Positions 52,409 to 54,110 of a DNA stretch of 54,110 nucleotides are shown here, one piece after another. The position numbers and the translations under genes are program-made. Numbering within the stretch: the first letter of the stretch is position 1; each line of letters opens with the position of its first letter. This stretch comes from Prevotella sp. (GTDB lineage Bacteria; Bacteroidota; Bacteroidia; Bacteroidales; Bacteroidaceae). The notes beneath the pieces were generated by a model. The model ran no database searches. It was not told the origin of the DNA and worked only from the letters and a program-made list of their open reading frames with translations. The DNA lies in the NCBI GenBank assembly GCA_017449025.1, contig JAFSKJ010000087.1:1-54110 (forward strand), written 5' to 3'.

Positions 52409-52794
52409 CTCACTATTCGCTTTTTGCCGTTAACAATATATATTCCCTTCTTCAGACTGCCGGAGGCTTCAGCCACTCGCCGACCCTGCAGGTCATATAC
52501 CTGCTCTGTTTCGGGTTCAGCCTCTCCTGCCCTCTCTTCCTCAACGTCAGAGATGCTCGTGGTCAGAGGGTCCTTGTAGGTCATGGCGATGCTTGTGCTC
52601 AGGAGGTTTACCGTGATGGTCTCTGACTGCTCTAACTTCAGAATCACTTTGTTTCCGTTAAGCACAATGTCGGTGACATAGTCTTTCGGTGCGGTGACGC
52701 TGGTCTTCACCGTCTGCTCCGTCTGGGCATAGGCTGTCGTTGCTGCTGACAGCAGGGCTATTGACGCGAGCAATTGCATGGTTTTCCTGTTCAT
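52405..52794 (-). CDS. Small secreted protein at head of xylanase operon, unknown
   Basis: This 129-residue protein starts at the ATG at 52794 (MNRKTMQLLASIALLSAATTAYAQ signal). The mature part is only about 105 residues: a short beta region (VTDIVLNGNKVILKLEQSETITVNL) and a tail QVYDLQGRRVAEASGSLKKGIYIVNGKKRIVR that equals the secretion-type C-terminus of the large enzymes. No catalytic or binding domain is left. It may be a remnant of a bigger enzyme that lost its centre or a real small surface protein. Its stop overlaps the GH10 start, and it carries the promoter (TACCTTTG, 52833-52840). Confidence 0.65.
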   Translation of the reverse strand: MNRKTMQLLASIALLSAATTAYAQTEQTVKTSVTAPKDYVTDIVLNGNKVILKLEQSETITVNLLSTSIAMTYKDPLTTSISDVEEERAGEAEPETEQVYDLQGRRVAEASGSLKKGIYIVNGKKRIVR

Positions 52795-52832
52795 GCGTTT
52801 CACTTGATTGTTAAAATAACTGCTTTGGCCTG

Positions 52833-52840
52833 CAAAGGTA
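52833..52840 (-). promoter_or_regulatory. -7 box of the xylanase operon
   Basis: CAAAGGTA is TACCTTTG on the minus strand, 39 bases before the ATG at 52794. Confidence 0.6.
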
Positions 52841-52905
52841 GTGATTATTTCCGACACCCACTTTTCTCCTTGTCTCATTTGTCTTTCTTTAAGTAGCTCT
52901 TTTCA

Positions 52906-52933
52906 TGTTACCGCTCAACTCAAATCGGTAACA
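52906..52933. promoter_or_regulatory. Inverted repeat upstream of the xylanase operon
   Basis: TGTTACCG (52906-52913) and CGGTAACA (52926-52933) are perfect reverse complements with a 12-base spacer. The centre lies about 80 bases upstream of the -7 box, a usual distance for an AraC/HTCS-type activator site. Confidence 0.55.
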
Positions 52934-52967
52934 GATCAACGACAACTATGACAACTTGGACAACAGC

Positions 52968-53310
52968 CTACGGCTTCACTATCAGCTTCACCGTCCTCTG
53001 TCCTACCTTTACGATGGCTTTGTCACCGTCGCACAGCGTTGTGCTAACCGTAGCTGTGCCGCCGCTGCCAACGGCATGGCCAACCTGTCGGCCGGCGAGG
53101 TCGTAGACGGCAACCATGGTGTCGTCATCGATGCCGCTCAATATGCAGTTGATAATCATGCCAACGTCGGTCACCGACACACTCTTGTCTCCATTCATGT
53201 CGGCGGCCTCAAAGATGAACACCGAGGGCACCTGCTCCAAGATGTAGTTGATGGCACAGCCCACGTCGGTCACTGAGACCGCCCGTCGCTGTTCACGTCG
53301 CCAGGCGTGC
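52968..53310 (-). pseudogene. Frameshifted dockerin-like tail of a lost secreted enzyme
   Basis: The conceptual frame reads VPGTPGDVNSDG, loses one base near 53279-53286, then continues VSVTDVGCAINYILEQ and a second unit DMNGDKSVSVTDVGMIINCIL. These two units are dockerin-like calcium-binding repeats. The tail (VAVYDLAGRQVGHAVG ... VKLIVKP) is the shared secretion-type C-terminus. Only the end of the gene remains, and its upstream part has been replaced by an unrelated ORF, so it is a pseudogene fragment. Confidence 0.75.
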
Positions 53311-53538
53311 CTGGAACATTTTTGCTACTCGGGCATCTATCTGAAGCTTTCTCTTTTTGCCCACTGACGTTGTATAATCTTCAGCACTGCTTGTGCGGCG
53401 GCGTGGTATACTCACTTGTGTTTTCAGCAACTCTATAACCTGTTGCTGGAGCCACAAATTAAAAGAGACTCCTGTAGGCAATTTAATTGTGGCCTGTGAC
53501 ACAAGTTGTTCATCAATGGTGATACTATAAGTACACAT
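53293..53538 (-). CDS. Antitoxin-like or unknown small protein
   Basis: This 81-residue ORF (MCTYSITIDEQLVSQATIKLP) has a front part like ribbon-helix-helix antitoxins: a beta strand followed by two helices (VSFNLWLQQQVIELLKTQV). The end (DARVAKMFQARLAT) runs into the dockerin-like remnant in another frame, so the original C-terminus may be lost. No toxin gene is visible next to it. The assignment is weak. Confidence 0.4.
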   Translation of the reverse strand: MCTYSITIDEQLVSQATIKLPTGVSFNLWLQQQVIELLKTQVSIPRRRTSSAEDYTTSVGKKRKLQIDARVAKMFQARLAT

Positions 53539-53701
53539 AGACTACTCGTATTTGTTTTATCAGGTGCAAATTTACGAAAAGTTTAGGAATAAGCAAAGAA
53601 ATCGGCAGAAAAAAAATTGCACGTTACAGAAACTACGAAAAGTTTGGGCAACCCTTGCCATTAGGTGCTGAGCTACATACTCACGCGCGTACAAAAAAAA
53701 T

Positions 53702-53970
53702 AAAAATCACTGACACCTCTGACACATAAAATTTCTCATAAAAAAAGGCGTGAAACATGCCTCATACGTTGAGTGGCACTTTACGACTGTAAAGTGGCAC
53801 TTAATTTCAAAAAAGTGCCACTTTAGCTCCGTAGAGTGCCACTCTACGGATTAAGCCCCGATTACATAACGAAAAAGTATAAATAATAATCAGAAAAATA
53901 CGTGCTGTGCGGTTGAACTGCAGTATGACCGCAAGCGGTCACCTCTCAATGTCGGGCGGTGCAAAGCACC
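53702..53970 (-). repeat. GTGCCAC palindromic element, copy E
   Basis: This is the reverse-orientation twin of copy A. The core 53702-53849 is the same length (148 bases) and nearly identical to 233-380, including the four GTGGCAC/GTGCCAC words and TGACACCTCTGACAC. The outer part 53905-53970 matches 123-190. The spacer between core and outer part differs (AT-rich here). Confidence 0.8.
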
Positions 53971-53973
53971 CCC

Positions 53974-54049
53974 AAGCCCCCTTGCCCCCTAAGGGGGGGG
54001 GAGTTCCTGCAGAGTCTGTAGTCCCCCCCCTTAGGGGGTTGGGGGGCTT
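53974..54049. repeat. Large GC-rich hairpin
   Basis: Two arms (53974-54002 and 54022-54049) pair almost fully: AAGCCCCC, CCCCCTAAGG and a run of eight or nine G, with a 19-base loop. It is attached to repeat copy E. Its runs of C and G resemble the segment inside the DUF3108 gene. Confidence 0.75.
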
Positions 54050-54069
54050 ATTAAAGACCATTGTCATAC

Positions 54070-54101
54070 CTGTCACCCTCCTGTCACCCTCTGTCACCCT
54101 C
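54070..54101 (+). repeat. Short tandem repeat CTGTCACCCTC, three units
   Basis: Units at 54070-54080, 54081-54090 and 54091-54101 follow each other at the end of the window. The continuation beyond the window is unknown. Confidence 0.7.
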
Positions 54102-54110
54102 AAACAGGGT

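Overview
The window looks like chromosomal DNA of a Bacteroidales bacterium, most likely Prevotella or a close relative. The evidence is: SusC/SusD-type outer-membrane glycan uptake genes, a one-protein histidine kinase/response regulator/AraC regulator, serine palmitoyltransferase (sphingolipid synthesis), many TAnnTTTG (-7) promoters, few Shine-Dalgarno sequences, and secreted enzymes that share a YDLxGR/NLSGQ...GKKV C-terminal tail. The content is a mixture of polysaccharide-degradation loci and housekeeping genes.

Layout. 1-619: a complex repeat element and the promoter of the first locus. 0.6-11.6 kb (+): a polysaccharide utilization locus with susC, susD, susE-like and susF-like genes, a GH53 endo-galactanase and a GH13 alpha-amylase with a starch-binding module. 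The lipoproteins and the amylase suggest starch, while GH53 suggests pectic galactan. 11.5-15.2 kb (-): comEA-like gene and two tandem NSS amino-acid transporters. 15.3-17.2 kb (+): vanZ-like and comEC. 17.2-18.3 kb: a repeat copy, a sigma-54-type promoter with an adjacent 10-bp inverted repeat, and hsp20. 18.3-20.3 kb (-): trpB2 and an outer-membrane barrel. 20.5 kb (+): a uracil-DNA-glycosylase-fold protein. 21.2-26 kb (-): topA-aroK-speA operon. 26.1-29.4 kb (+): GH51 arabinofuranosidase and an AlkZ-related protein. 29.8-31.5 kb (+): a hybrid two-component regulator without a periplasmic sensor. 31.4-34.4 kb (-): a sodium:solute symporter, tRNA-Cys, a FeoB-associated Cys-rich protein and a DAGK-family lipid kinase. 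34.5-35.7 kb (+): serine palmitoyltransferase, then tRNA-Pro (-). 36.3-38.8 kb (+): a small leader-like ORF, an MBOAT acyltransferase and its SGNH-like partner. 38.9-41.6 kb (+): a truncated AAA-ATPase, GH97 and an L-rhamnose-mutarotase-family protein. 41.7-46 kb (-): DUF3108 protein and a 1147-codon ORF joining a plant-GH3-type acyl-adenylating enzyme to an Ig-like lipoprotein. 46.1-52.8 kb (-): a xylan-type operon (small secreted protein, GH10 with an inserted CBM, GH10 with CBMs, GH27 with a CBM). 53-53.5 kb (-): a frameshifted dockerin-like tail and an antitoxin-like ORF. 53.7-54.1 kb: another repeat copy, a GC-rich hairpin and short tandem repeats.

The most unusual structure is a dispersed family of palindromic elements built from AGTGGCACT/AGTGCCACT words. 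Five copies or remnants lie near 0.1-0.4, 17.2-17.4, 33.1, 36.0 and 53.7-53.97 kb. The first and last are near-identical in a 148-base core and lie in opposite orientation at the two ends of the window. Other points worth attention are the sigma-54 promoter of hsp20, the GH3/lipoprotein ORF fusion, the triple inverted motif upstream of the hybrid regulator, and terminator-like hairpins abutting the start codons of the GH53 gene and the symporter gene.
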